In this document: piece by piece, positions 25,108-32,786 of the stretch
Position numbering within the stretch: position 1 is the first letter of the stretch
How the letters are laid out: every line of letters starts with the position of its first letter
Assembly (NCBI GenBank): GCA_002529455.1
Contig: NYMS01000058.1
Coordinates: 170,809 to 234,808 of the forward strand
Direction: 5' to 3'
DNA: 64,000 bases
Source: Glycomyces fuscus
GTDB taxonomy: Bacteria > Actinomycetota > Actinomycetes > Streptosporangiales > Streptosporangiaceae
Translations under genes and position numbers: made by a program
Notes under the pieces: model-generated
Told to the model about the DNA's origin: nothing
What the model saw: only the letters and a program-made list of their open reading frames with translations
The model's database searches: none

Positions 25108-25492
25108 ACGGCGCTTTCCTGGGCCTCCGCTGCGCCTCGGCCCGTGTTCGGGCGCCCGGAGCACGGGAACCTTCGGATCCTCCGGTGGGACGGCTCGTTC
25201 CTCGCGGACCCGCCTACGCCACCTCCAGAACCCCGTGGGCGCCCGAACCACAAGCTGAGGCCGGTTCAGGAAACAGACCCCGGGTCTGGTCCGCTGGTCC
25301 GAAACCCTCCGCGGAACGCTCCCCCCAGCCTCACCCGGTGTCCCGTTCCGGCCGGTACGGGACACCGGGCCCCCTCCCCCCACCGGCCGCCCGAAAAGGG
25401 CGCGGGACGCGAACCACACCGGGTCGAGGCGGCATCAGACCCGGTGTTGGCCGCGCGGTCCACGCGCGAAGGAATTCCCCGCCGGAGGTTTG
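25108..25492. other. 385-bp intergenic region with nested inverted repeats before the DUF3352 gene
   Basis: Besides the terminator candidate it holds a 12-bp inverted repeat GTTCGGGCGCCC (25146-25157) / GGGCGCCCGAAC (25237-25248) and a 13-bp hairpin (25334-25346 with 25357-25369) around CCGGCCGG. The function of the second pair, 125 bp upstream of the next start codon, is open. No gene is seen. Confidence 0.45.
25141..25167 (+). terminator. Hairpin terminator candidate of glpX
   Basis: CCCGTG (25141-25146) pairs with CACGGG (25162-25167), enclosing an inner GGGC/GCCC stem with one bulge; it begins 34 nt after the stop codon. Confidence 0.5.
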
Positions 25493-27163
25493 ATGTCCTA
25501 CCCCGATCCCCCGCAGCAGCCCCAGTGGCAGCCTCAACAGCCCGGGCGGGGTTACCCTCCGCCGCAGGCCCCCGGCCAGTACCCCGCGGGGCCCGCGGGA
25601 CCCGGCGGCGGTGTGCCCGGCGGTCCGCCGCCCGCGGGCCCCTTCCCGGGGGGCCAGTACTCCGGCGGGCACGTGCCGCCCTCCGGTGGGGGCCGCAGCA
25701 GGCGCTGGCTGATCCCTGCCGCCGCGGGTGCCGCACTCGTCCTCATGGGCGGCACGGTGTGGGCCACCGTCTCGCTGGTCAGCTTCGGCGGCCCCCAGCC
25801 GGAAGAGGTGCTCCCGGGCAGCGCGCTCGCGTTCGGCAAGATCGACCTGTCCATCGACGGCTCCCAGGCCATGGAGCTGCTCCAGTTCGTGGACCGGCTC
25901 CCCGACGAGGTCACCGCCGAGATGGACGAGCCCGACGGCGACATGACGGGGCTGGTCGCCGAGGGGTTCGTGGCCGCCTTCCCCGAGGCGCGGCAGTCCG
26001 AGGTCGAGGAGTGGATCGGCCAGCGCGTGGGCTTCGCGATGTGGCCGGCCAGCGGTGAGGCCGAGCTGGAGGAGGGCGCCGGCGTGGCCGGGGCGTTCGC
26101 GCTCGCGGTGGAGGACGAGCGGCTCGCCGTGGAGGAGCTGGAACGGCTCAGCGGCGAGTACGACGACCTCTCCTTCGAGGTGGTCGACGACTTCGCGCTC
26201 CTCACCACCTCCGACGCCGCGCTGGCCGACCTCCACGCGCAGGTGGACGAGCACGGCTCCCTGGCCGACGCCGACGTCTTCTCCGGCGACATGGCCGACG
26301 TGCCCGGCGGCAGCCTGGCCGCGGGGTGGGCGGACCTCGCACGCCTGATGGAGGTCGAGGAGTTCGCCCGGGAGTTCGAGGCCGACCTGGCCGCCGAGAC
26401 CGGCGAGCTGAGCGGCCGGATGACCGCGTCCCTGCGGGTGGACGGCGAGTACCTGGAGGCGCGGACGGACGTCTTCGCCCTCACGGTGGACGGCACCGAC
26501 CTGGCGTGGCTGGCCGAGACGCCGGGGGCGAGCGTGGCGGCGATGGAGTCGCTGCCCGAGAGCACGGTCATGGCGGTGGGCGCCAGCGGTCTGGACACGG
26601 CGCTGGCCGACGCCTACGAGAGCGACTCGATCCCGTTCATGACCAGCAGCGGCCAGATGCAGGAGATGGAGCGCCAGTTCAACTCGATGGGCGCCCCGCT
26701 GCCGGAGGGCTTCACCCAGCTGCTGGGCTCCTCCACCGCGTTCGGTGTCACCGGCATGGACCTGGACGGCTTCTTCGGGTCCGCCTACGGCGGCGGCGGG
26801 GAGGCGTCCTTCCAGTACCGCGCGGTGGGCGGTGACGAGCAGGTCCTGGGCGACTTCGTCGAGAGCGCGGTCGTCGACTCGTACACCACCCCGCCGGGGG
26901 TGAGCACCGACGGCGACGCCGTGGTGGTCTCCCAGGGCAGCAGCGCCACCGGGCGCCTGGGCGACGACCCGGTCTTCCAGCAGACCATGCAGGAGATGGA
27001 CTCGGCGGTGGTGGCCGGGTACATGGACCTGCGCCAGGTGCTGACCGAGAGCGAGGTGGAGGCCCCCGACCAGTGGGGTGCCATGGGCCTGGCTCTGAGC
27101 GTCACCGAGGAGGGGCAGCGCAGCAGCGTCGAGCTGCGGTGGTCGCCCAGCGGTGGCGAGTAG
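25493..27163 (+). CDS. DUF3352 single-pass membrane protein
   Basis: 556 residues from the ATG at 25493 (GGAGG 4 nt upstream). A Pro/Gly/Gln-rich cytosolic N-terminus (~1-65) precedes one membrane helix (WLIPAAAGAALVLMGGTVWA) and an extracytoplasmic domain of about 470 residues. Early in this domain is LPGSALAFGKIDLSIDGSQA, the start of the DUF3352 domain. The rest is acidic, with internal similarity between about 100-330 and 340-556. Such proteins are widespread in actinobacteria and have no known role; a cell-envelope function is plausible from topology. It is monocistronic, facing the ABC transporter operon across a strong terminator. Confidence 0.8.
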   Translation: MSYPDPPQQPQWQPQQPGRGYPPPQAPGQYPAGPAGPGGGVPGGPPPAGPFPGGQYSGGHVPPSGGGRSRRWLIPAAAGAALVLMGGTVWATVSLVSFGGPQPEEVLPGSALAFGKIDLSIDGSQAMELLQFVDRLPDEVTAEMDEPDGDMTGLVAEGFVAAFPEARQSEVEEWIGQRVGFAMWPASGEAELEEGAGVAGAFALAVEDERLAVEELERLSGEYDDLSFEVVDDFALLTTSDAALADLHAQVDEHGSLADADVFSGDMADVPGGSLAAGWADLARLMEVEEFAREFEADLAAETGELSGRMTASLRVDGEYLEARTDVFALTVDGTDLAWLAETPGASVAAMESLPESTVMAVGASGLDTALADAYESDSIPFMTSSGQMQEMERQFNSMGAPLPEGFTQLLGSSTAFGVTGMDLDGFFGSAYGGGGEASFQYRAVGGDEQVLGDFVESAVVDSYTTPPGVSTDGDAVVVSQGSSATGRLGDDPVFQQTMQEMDSAVVAGYMDLRQVLTESEVEAPDQWGAMGLALSVTEEGQRSSVELRWSPSGGE

Positions 27164-27177
27164 CCGCGCGGGGGCGT

Positions 27178-27219
27178 GCGGACGGCGTGGGGGGACCGTG
27201 GTCCTCCCGCGCCGTCCGC
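27178..27219. terminator. Bidirectional terminator between the DUF3352 and ABC permease genes
   Basis: Ten-bp perfect outer stem (27178-27187 with 27210-27219) continued inward by nine further pairs with two wobbles, loop CGTG. It starts 14 bp after the DUF3352 stop and ends 10 bp from the permease stop. Confidence 0.85.
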
Positions 27220-27229
27220 GTGTGGGGGC

Positions 27230-28057
27230 TCAGCCGACCACGCGCCGGCGCATCCGTGCGCACGCCAGGAACCACATGAGGACGACGAACACCAGCAGCA
27301 CCCCGAGGTGGAGCAGCGCCGGACCGGCCCCGAGGTTGCCGAAGACCGCCCCGCGGACCAGCTCGACCGAGTGGTAGAGCGGGTTGGCCATGGCCACGTT
27401 CTGCACCCAGCCGGGCAGCTCGGTGAGCGGGAAGAACGTGCCCGCCACCAGGAACAGCGGGGTGAACAGGCCGCTGAACACGTAGTCCATGGACCGCACC
27501 GAGTTGATCAGCGCGGAGATCCAGATGCCGAAGAGCGCGAAGGCGAACCCGGAGAGGAAGGCGATGAGCGGCACGAGCAGCAGGCCGGGGCCGGGGCGCA
27601 GCCCGAACCCGACCGCGACCAGCAGTGGGACGCATCCGTACACGCCCGAGCGCATCGCCAGCCACAGCGCCTCGCCGGTGACGAGTTCGCGCACGTCCAC
27701 GGGGGCGGCGAGGATGCCCTCGTAGGTGTGCAGGAAGCGGCGCTTGATGAAGGTGTTGATGACTCCGGGCATCATCGACTGGAACAGCACCGACACCGCC
27801 ACGATGCCGGTACCGAGGAAGTCGATGTAGCTGTACCCGGCGAGGGTGCCGATGAGGGCGCCCATGCCGAAGCCGAAGCAGAGCAGGTAGAGGGTGGGTT
27901 CGACCACGGCCGCGAAGGTGGTCGCCCGCCAGGACTGGCCGTACAGGATCCACTCGCGGGCGACGACGCCCATCACCGCGTCGGCCTCCAGCCGGCCGGG
28001 ACGGTCGTGGACCTCCGGCCGGGCGTCGTCCCGGGCCTGCTGTGTCTGGACCGTCAT
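27230..28057 (-). CDS. ABC-2 type transporter permease
   Basis: 275 residues. Six hydrophobic segments, e.g. FAAVVEPTLYLLCFGFGMGA, LLLVPLIAFLSGFAFALFGI, SGLFTPLFLVAGTFFPLTEL and LGVLLVFVVLMWFLACARM, and the YEGILAAPVDVRELVTGEAL block before TM3 are typical of ABC-2 exporters (NodJ/DrrB type). It would form a homodimeric channel energised by the ATPase encoded just upstream; its ATG overlaps the ATPase stop (ATGA). The exported compound is unknown; drug, lipid or polysaccharide are all possible. The N-terminal ~30 residues are cytosolic and polar. Confidence 0.92.
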   Translation of the reverse strand: MTVQTQQARDDARPEVHDRPGRLEADAVMGVVAREWILYGQSWRATTFAAVVEPTLYLLCFGFGMGALIGTLAGYSYIDFLGTGIVAVSVLFQSMMPGVINTFIKRRFLHTYEGILAAPVDVRELVTGEALWLAMRSGVYGCVPLLVAVGFGLRPGPGLLLVPLIAFLSGFAFALFGIWISALINSVRSMDYVFSGLFTPLFLVAGTFFPLTELPGWVQNVAMANPLYHSVELVRGAVFGNLGAGPALLHLGVLLVFVVLMWFLACARMRRRVVG

Positions 28058-29025
28058 TCCACACTCTCCCCGGTCAGGGTCACGAACACGTCCTCCAGGG
28101 TGCTCACCCGGCGCAGCGGCACGTCCAGCCGGTCGCGCAGGGAGTCGGGCAGCTCCTCGGCGCGCAGGACCGACACGGTGGTGCCGGTGCGCCGGGTGGT
28201 GAAACCGTGGCCGCGGACGAGGCGTTCGAGGCCGTCGGCGCCCTCCTCCCCCGGGACGTACTCCTCCACGGTGGTCCCCGCGTACTCGGCGACGAGGTCG
28301 GCGGGTGTGCCGCGCTCGACGATCCTGCCCGCGGCCATGAGCGCCACCTCGTCGGAGAGGCGCTCGGCCTCCTCGATGTAGTGGGTGGACATCAGCACGG
28401 TGACGCCCTCGTCGCGCAGCGCGGAGATGACGCTCCACAGGTCCTGGCGCACCTGCGGGTCCAGGCCCACGGTGGGCTCGTCCATGAGGACGAGCTCGGG
28501 CCGGTGCAGCAGGGCGCGGACGATGAGCAGGCGGCGGCGCATGCCCCCGGACAGGTCGTCGACGAGTGTCGCGCCCCGGTCGGCGAGCTGGGCGAGCCGC
28601 ATGGTCCGGGCGATGGCCTCGCGGCGTTGGCGGCGCGGCACCCGGTAGAGGTAGGAGAACATCCGCAGGTTCTGCTCGACGGTGAGCTCCTCGTCGAGGT
28701 TGTCGTGCTGGGGCACGACGCCCATGCGGGCCCGGGCCCACTTGGACTCGTCGGGGATCGCGTGGCCGAGGACGCGGATCTCGCCCTCGTCGGCCAGGGA
28801 CTGGGCGGTGAGCATCTTCATGGTCGTGGACTTGCCCGCGCCGTTGGGCCCGAGAAGGCCCAGGACGATCCCCTGCGGGACCTCCAGGTCGAGCCCGTCG
28901 ACGGCGGTGAGCGGTCCGAAGCGCTTGACGACCCCCCGGAGTTGCAGGGCGGGGACGACCGGCGCGTCACCGGAGGCCATGGTCGCGCTTCCGGACGGAC
29001 GGCGACCGGGGTCAGGTGTGGTCAT
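28054..29025 (-). CDS. ABC transporter ATP-binding protein (DrrA/NodI type)
   Basis: 323 residues from the ATG at 29025; a second candidate start is the ATG at 28980. Walker A LGPNGAGKST, Q-loop VVPQHDN, signature LSGGMRRRL, Walker B LVLMDEPTVGLDP and the switch His in STHYIEE are all intact. The C-terminal ~80 residues are the extension typical of exporters of the DrrA/NodI class. It couples ATP hydrolysis to the permease encoded next. TACCGT ends 7 nt before the ATG at 29025. The region between this gene and the divergent RNHCP genes contains a 16-bp inverted repeat. Confidence 0.93.
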   Translation of the reverse strand: MTTPDPGRRPSGSATMASGDAPVVPALQLRGVVKRFGPLTAVDGLDLEVPQGIVLGLLGPNGAGKSTTMKMLTAQSLADEGEIRVLGHAIPDESKWARARMGVVPQHDNLDEELTVEQNLRMFSYLYRVPRRQRREAIARTMRLAQLADRGATLVDDLSGGMRRRLLIVRALLHRPELVLMDEPTVGLDPQVRQDLWSVISALRDEGVTVLMSTHYIEEAERLSDEVALMAAGRIVERGTPADLVAEYAGTTVEEYVPGEEGADGLERLVRGHGFTTRRTGTTVSVLRAEELPDSLRDRLDVPLRRVSTLEDVFVTLTGESVE

Positions 29026-29032
29026 GGACACA

Positions 29033-29038
29033 ACGGTA
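29033..29038 (-). promoter_or_regulatory. -10-like TACCGT before the ABC ATPase gene (leaderless candidate)
   Basis: On the minus strand TACCGT is followed by 7 nt and the ATG at 29025, without a ribosome site. Confidence 0.4.
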
Positions 29039-29060
29039 GGCAGCGGGGGCCACGGATTTC

Positions 29061-29152
29061 CAGCGGGTTTTCCCCTTCCCCGGGACGCCCCCGTTCCGCG
29101 TGCGCCCGCGCTCCCGTTTCCCGACCCGCCCCGGCCAGGGGAAAACCCGTTG
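29061..29152. repeat. Inverted 16-bp sites CAGCGGGTTTTCCCCT / AGGGGAAAACCCGTTG
   Basis: The arms at 29061-29076 and 29137-29152 match at 15 of 16 positions and are separated by 60 bp. They lie in the divergent region of the ABC exporter and RNHCP genes, the left arm 36 bp upstream of the ATPase start. Paired operator sites for one regulator are the simplest reading; a shorter GGTTTTCCC occurs before fumC. Confidence 0.55.
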
Positions 29153-29240
29153 CCCCGCCCGGGGCGCCCGCCTACGATCGTCCTCCGCAACCGTCGGAAC
29201 GGAGAATCCGGAGGACGACTCCGGACGGAGAAGGGTGTGT

Positions 29241-29312
29241 ATGCCCCAGAACGCGCCGAGCGCGCCTCACAGTCACACGTGCCACCGCCGTACCCGGACG
29301 CCGGGTACCTGA
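29241..29312 (+). CDS. Short 23-codon ORF ahead of, and in frame with, the first RNHCP gene
   Basis: ATG at 29241 has GGAGAAGG 6 nt upstream, a better start signal than that of the following gene. It reads 23 codons (ending SHTCHRRTRTPGT) to TGA at 29310. The same frame then stays open into the RNHCP gene at 29394. It is either a leader peptide or the remnant of a longer N-terminus cut off by a nonsense codon. Confidence 0.35.
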   Translation: MPQNAPSAPHSHTCHRRTRTPGT

Positions 29313-29393
29313 GGCGGCCACGCCCCTTCCGTCGAGAAGCGCTCGGCCTGCTCCCTGCTGTCCGTCACCACTTCCAGCAAGGAGTACCTCCGG

Positions 29394-29801
29394 GTGTCCA
29401 CCACCGATTCCTCCGGCCGCTTCGGCCACGGCCCCGGGCCCGGCCACCGCTCCGGCCCCGTTCCGCGCACCGGCTCCTTCGCCTGCGTGCGCTGCGGTCT
29501 GACCGTGTCCCTCCTCGACCCCGAGGGCGACCCGCGCGACCACTGCCCGAGCTGTCTGAGCTCCCGCCACGTCCTGGACCAGGTCGGGGGCGGCGCCTCC
29601 GGCTGCGGCGGGCGCATGGCACCGATCTCCGTCGCGGCCCCGCGCGGCGGCGCATGGACGCTCATCCACCGCTGCCGCGTGTGCGACGAGATGTCCGAGA
29701 GCGCCGTCTCACCGGACGACAACCACCTCGTCCTCATGCGGATCGCGGTCCGGCCGCTGGCCGAACCGCCCTTCCCGCTCGACCTGTTCGGGGAGGTGTG
29801 A
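29394..29801 (+). CDS. RNHCP-domain zinc-ribbon-type protein, copy 1
   Basis: 135 residues from the GTG at 29394 (AAGGAG 9 nt upstream). Three Cys pairs are visible: FACVRCG, DHCPSCL and RCRVCDE, plus GGASGCGGRMAPI. These are the zinc-ribbon elements of the RNHCP domain; the name motif is RDHCP here. The conserved tail SPDDNHLVLMRIAVRPLAEP is present. The N-terminal 25 residues are Gly/Pro-rich and variable. RNHCP proteins have no assigned function. A paralogue follows directly with only 2 bp between stop and start. Confidence 0.8.
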   Translation: MSTTDSSGRFGHGPGPGHRSGPVPRTGSFACVRCGLTVSLLDPEGDPRDHCPSCLSSRHVLDQVGGGASGCGGRMAPISVAAPRGGAWTLIHRCRVCDEMSESAVSPDDNHLVLMRIAVRPLAEPPFPLDLFGEV

Positions 29802-29803
29802 GC

Positions 29804-30226
29804 GTGGGCCGTCGCAACACCCGTGTCACCAGGCGTCCCCAGCGCCCCAAGACCGTGCTGCACGCCCACGGTGAGGCGGGCGGCGCGGGCTCGTTCCGCT
29901 GCGTCCGGTGCCGCCTGGAGGTCCCGGCCCGCGCGCCGGGGACGGCCCACCGCAACCACTGCCCGCACTGCCTGACCAGCCTGCACGTGGACCTGCGGAT
30001 CCCCGGCGACCGCGCGTCCGACTGCCGGGGCGCGATGGTCGCGCTGAGCATGGCGGCGCGGCCGGACGGGGAGTGGATGCTCGTCCACCGCTGCGTGCGG
30101 TGCGGCGAGCTCGGCTCCAACCGCGTGGCGGGCGACGACAACGCCCGCGCGCTGGTCAGGGTGGCGCTCCGTCCGCTGGCCGCCGCCTCCGGCGCGGTGG
30201 CCAGGCGTGCGCTGATGGACCTGTAG
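29804..30226 (+). CDS. RNHCP-domain zinc-ribbon-type protein, copy 2
   Basis: 140 residues; the GTG at 29804 is chosen because GGGGAGG lies 7 nt upstream, while the GTG at 29798 is too close to it. The domain is canonical: FRCVRCRLEV, HRNHCPHCLTSLHVDLRIPG, DCRGAMVALSMA, VHRCVRCGELGSNRVAGDDN. It aligns with the preceding protein over its whole length, indicating an old tandem duplication. The N-terminus is basic (RRNTRVTRRPQRPKT), compatible with nucleic-acid binding, though that is only an inference. Co-transcribed with copy 1. Confidence 0.85.
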   Translation: MGRRNTRVTRRPQRPKTVLHAHGEAGGAGSFRCVRCRLEVPARAPGTAHRNHCPHCLTSLHVDLRIPGDRASDCRGAMVALSMAARPDGEWMLVHRCVRCGELGSNRVAGDDNARALVRVALRPLAAASGAVARRALMDL

Positions 30227-30318
30227 CGGCCGGACGGGGCGGGCGCCGTGCGGCACCCGCCCCGTCCGGGGCCGACGCGCGGTGCTCGCCGGGCGGGTTG
30301 CCGGGCCGGGGTTTCGCC

Positions 30319-30324
30319 TAGTGT
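30319..30324 (+). promoter_or_regulatory. -10-like TAGTGT before the DUF1707 gene (leaderless candidate)
   Basis: TAGTGT, then 7 nt, then the GTG at 30332; no ribosome site between. Confidence 0.5.
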
Positions 30325-30331
30325 GGGCGGT

Positions 30332-30934
30332 GTGAGTGAGGAAGTGTCCCCCGATCGGCTCCGCGCCTCCAACACCGACCGCGAACGGGTCCTGCGGGTC
30401 CTGCGCGAGGCCGCCGCCGACGGGCGCCTGGACCTGGAGGAGTTCGAGGAGCGCTCCTCCCTCGCGCAGGAGGCCCGGACCCTCGGCGAGCTGCCCGGGA
30501 TCACCGCCGACCTCCTCCCCGCCGAGCAGCAGCCCATCCGCCTGGACCGCCAGCCCGTCCTGGGCCTGTTCGGCAGCACCGAGCGCAGGGGCCGCTGGGT
30601 GGCCTATCCCGACGAGCTGGTCGTGGCGCTGGTCGGCAGGGTCGAGGTGGACATGCGCGAGGCGCTCCTGATGCGCAACCACCACCGGATGACCGTGACC
30701 GCCGTCCTGGGCCGCGTGGAGATCGACGTCCCCGAGGGCGTCGAGGTGCGGCTGACCGGCTGGTCGTTCCTGGGCAGGCGCACCACCACCGCGCGCCGCT
30801 CCGAGCTGTCCCACCCCCCGGTGCTGGAGATCGACGGGTTCTCCCTGTTCGGCGTGGTGCGTGTGCGCGCGCCCCGGCGGCGCCGCCTCCTGGGATGGCG
30901 CCGGCGCGAGCGCCGGCGCGGTATCGGGAGCTGA
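30332..30934 (+). CDS. DUF1707 protein with LiaF-like C-terminal domain
   Basis: 200 residues from the GTG at 30332. Residues ~8-60 form the SHOCT-like DUF1707 domain: RASNTDRERVLRVLREAAAD, GRLDLEEFEERSSLAQEART, LGELPGITADL. The C-terminal half (VVALVGRVEVDMREALL, TAVLGRVEIDVPEGVEVRLT, FSLFGVVRVRAP) is the right-handed beta pattern of the cell-wall-active antibiotic response (LiaF/DUF2154) domain. No membrane segment is present. Such proteins are numerous in actinomycetes and are thought to sense or modulate envelope stress, without a demonstrated role. The tail is Arg-rich. Confidence 0.85.
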   Translation: MSEEVSPDRLRASNTDRERVLRVLREAAADGRLDLEEFEERSSLAQEARTLGELPGITADLLPAEQQPIRLDRQPVLGLFGSTERRGRWVAYPDELVVALVGRVEVDMREALLMRNHHRMTVTAVLGRVEIDVPEGVEVRLTGWSFLGRRTTTARRSELSHPPVLEIDGFSLFGVVRVRAPRRRRLLGWRRRERRRGIGS

Positions 30935-31177
30935 GGGCACCGTCGCGCCGTCCGCCGGGGACCGCGCGCCCCGGGGCTCCGGGCCGACCGGCGCGTACGC
31001 CCGTCCGGCCGCGCGGAACCCGCGCCCACCTGCGAGGACCGCCGACCGGGCACAGCGCACGGCGGCGGTGTCAACATGACGCGCACAACACCGCCAACCC
31101 CGGGTGAGGTGGCGGTGTGCTCCGATGCGTCTGGCAGTCTGGGGCTCACAGGTTTTCCCAGGGAGAGATGGGTTGCA

Positions 31178-32566
31178 ATGAGCGAGTTCCGTATCGAGCA
31201 CGACTCGATGGGTGAGGTCAGGGTTCCGGCCGAGGCCAAGTGGAGGGCCCAGACGCAGCGTGCCGTGGAGAACTTCCCGATCTCCGGCCAGGGCCTGGAG
31301 GGCGCGCACATCGCCGCCCTCGGCCAGATCAAGGCCGCCGCCGCCAAGGTCAACGCCGAGCTCGGCGTCATCGGCGACGACCTCGGCAAGGCGATCCGCG
31401 AGGCCGCTCTGGAGGTCGCCGAGGGCAAGTGGAACGACGAGTTCCCGATCGACGTCTTCCAGACCGGCTCGGGCACCTCCAGCAACATGAACACCAACGA
31501 GGTCGTGGCGACGCTGGCCACCGAGCGCCTCGGGGCTCCCGTGCACCCCAACGACCACGTCAACGCGTCGCAGTCCTCCAACGACGTGTTCCCCTCCTCC
31601 ATCCACATCGCCGCCACCTCCGCCGTCCAGAACGACCTGATCCCGGCGCTGCGGCACCTGGAGGAGGCGCTTCGCGGCAAGGCGACCGAGTTCGCCTCCG
31701 TGGTCAAGAGCGGTCGCACCCACCTCATGGACGCCACCCCGGTCACCCTGGGCCAGGAGTTCGCCGGGTACGCCGCCCAGGTGCGCTACGGCGTGGAGCG
31801 CCTGGAGGCCGTCCTGCCGCGCGTGGCCGAGCTGCCGCTGGGCGGCACCGCCGTGGGCACCGGCATCAACACCCCCGAGGGCTTCTCCGCCCGGGTCATC
31901 GCCGAGATCGCCGAGCACACCGGCCTGCCCCTGACCGAGGCCCGCGACCACTTCGAGGCGCAGGGCGCCCGCGACGGCCTGGTCGAGCTGTCCGGCCAGC
32001 TGCGGACCATCGCGGTCGGCTTCGCCAAGATCGCCAACGACATCCGCTGGATGGGCTCCGGCCCGACCACGGGCCTGGGAGAGATCCTCCTGCCCGACCT
32101 CCAGCCGGGCTCCTCGATCATGCCGGGCAAGGTCAACCCGGTCCTGTGCGAGGCCATGCTCCAGGTGAGCTCGCAGGTCGTCGGCAACGACGCCGCGGTG
32201 GCCTTCGGCGGCGCGAGCGGCAACTTCGAGCTGAACGTGCAGCTGCCGATGATCGCCCGCAACGTGCTGGAGTCGATCCGCCTGCTCTCCAACGTCTCGC
32301 GCGTGTTCGCGGACCGCTGCGTGTCCGGGATCGAGGCCGACGCCGAGCAGTGCCGCGTCTACGCCGAGTCCTCGCCGTCGATCGTGACGCCGCTCAACCG
32401 CTACATCGGCTACGAGGAGGCCGCCAAGGTCGCCAAGCAGTCGCTGAAGGAGAAGAAGACCATCCGCCAGGTGGTCATCGAACGCGGCTACGTCGAGGAC
32501 GGCAAGCTCACCGAGGAGCAGCTGGACGAGGCCCTCGACGTGCTGCGGATGACCAACTCCCAGTAG
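31178..32566 (+). CDS. fumC: Class II fumarate hydratase
   Basis: 462 residues; the ATG at 31178 is chosen for the MSEFRIEHDSMGEVRVP start and AGGGAGAG upstream. FumC is the cytosolic, iron-free tetrameric enzyme that interconverts fumarate and L-malate in the citric acid cycle. Signature GSSIMPGKVNPV (with the catalytic serine loop), the substrate motifs TGSGTSSNMNTNEV and SGRTHLMDATPVTLGQEF, and the HPNDHVNASQSSNDVFPS block are complete. Corresponds to Rv1098c next to glpX in mycobacteria; here six genes intervene. A palindromic terminator follows. Confidence 0.97.
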   Translation: MSEFRIEHDSMGEVRVPAEAKWRAQTQRAVENFPISGQGLEGAHIAALGQIKAAAAKVNAELGVIGDDLGKAIREAALEVAEGKWNDEFPIDVFQTGSGTSSNMNTNEVVATLATERLGAPVHPNDHVNASQSSNDVFPSSIHIAATSAVQNDLIPALRHLEEALRGKATEFASVVKSGRTHLMDATPVTLGQEFAGYAAQVRYGVERLEAVLPRVAELPLGGTAVGTGINTPEGFSARVIAEIAEHTGLPLTEARDHFEAQGARDGLVELSGQLRTIAVGFAKIANDIRWMGSGPTTGLGEILLPDLQPGSSIMPGKVNPVLCEAMLQVSSQVVGNDAAVAFGGASGNFELNVQLPMIARNVLESIRLLSNVSRVFADRCVSGIEADAEQCRVYAESSPSIVTPLNRYIGYEEAAKVAKQSLKEKKTIRQVVIERGYVEDGKLTEEQLDEALDVLRMTNSQ

Positions 32567-32588
32567 TCCGGGCCCGGCGTCCACCACG

Positions 32589-32612
32589 GGGGCACCCCGC
32601 GCGGGGTGCCCC
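32589..32612 (+). terminator. fumC terminator
   Basis: Perfect 24-bp palindrome (12-bp stem) starting 22 nt after the fumC stop and followed by TTCC. Confidence 0.8.
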
Positions 32613-32786
32613 TTCCGCGTGCCGGGACGGGGCGGTCGCGTACCGGGCGGGGCGCGTGGTGCACACGGGCCGCCGTCGCGTCCCGCCCGGCCGCGGAGGA
32701 CGCCGACCAGGAACCTTCCGCGCGTGGAAGGCGTCCGACACTCGTGAACAGAGCTTCTTGAAAGCCCGCCTCCGAGAGGGCAGTAC

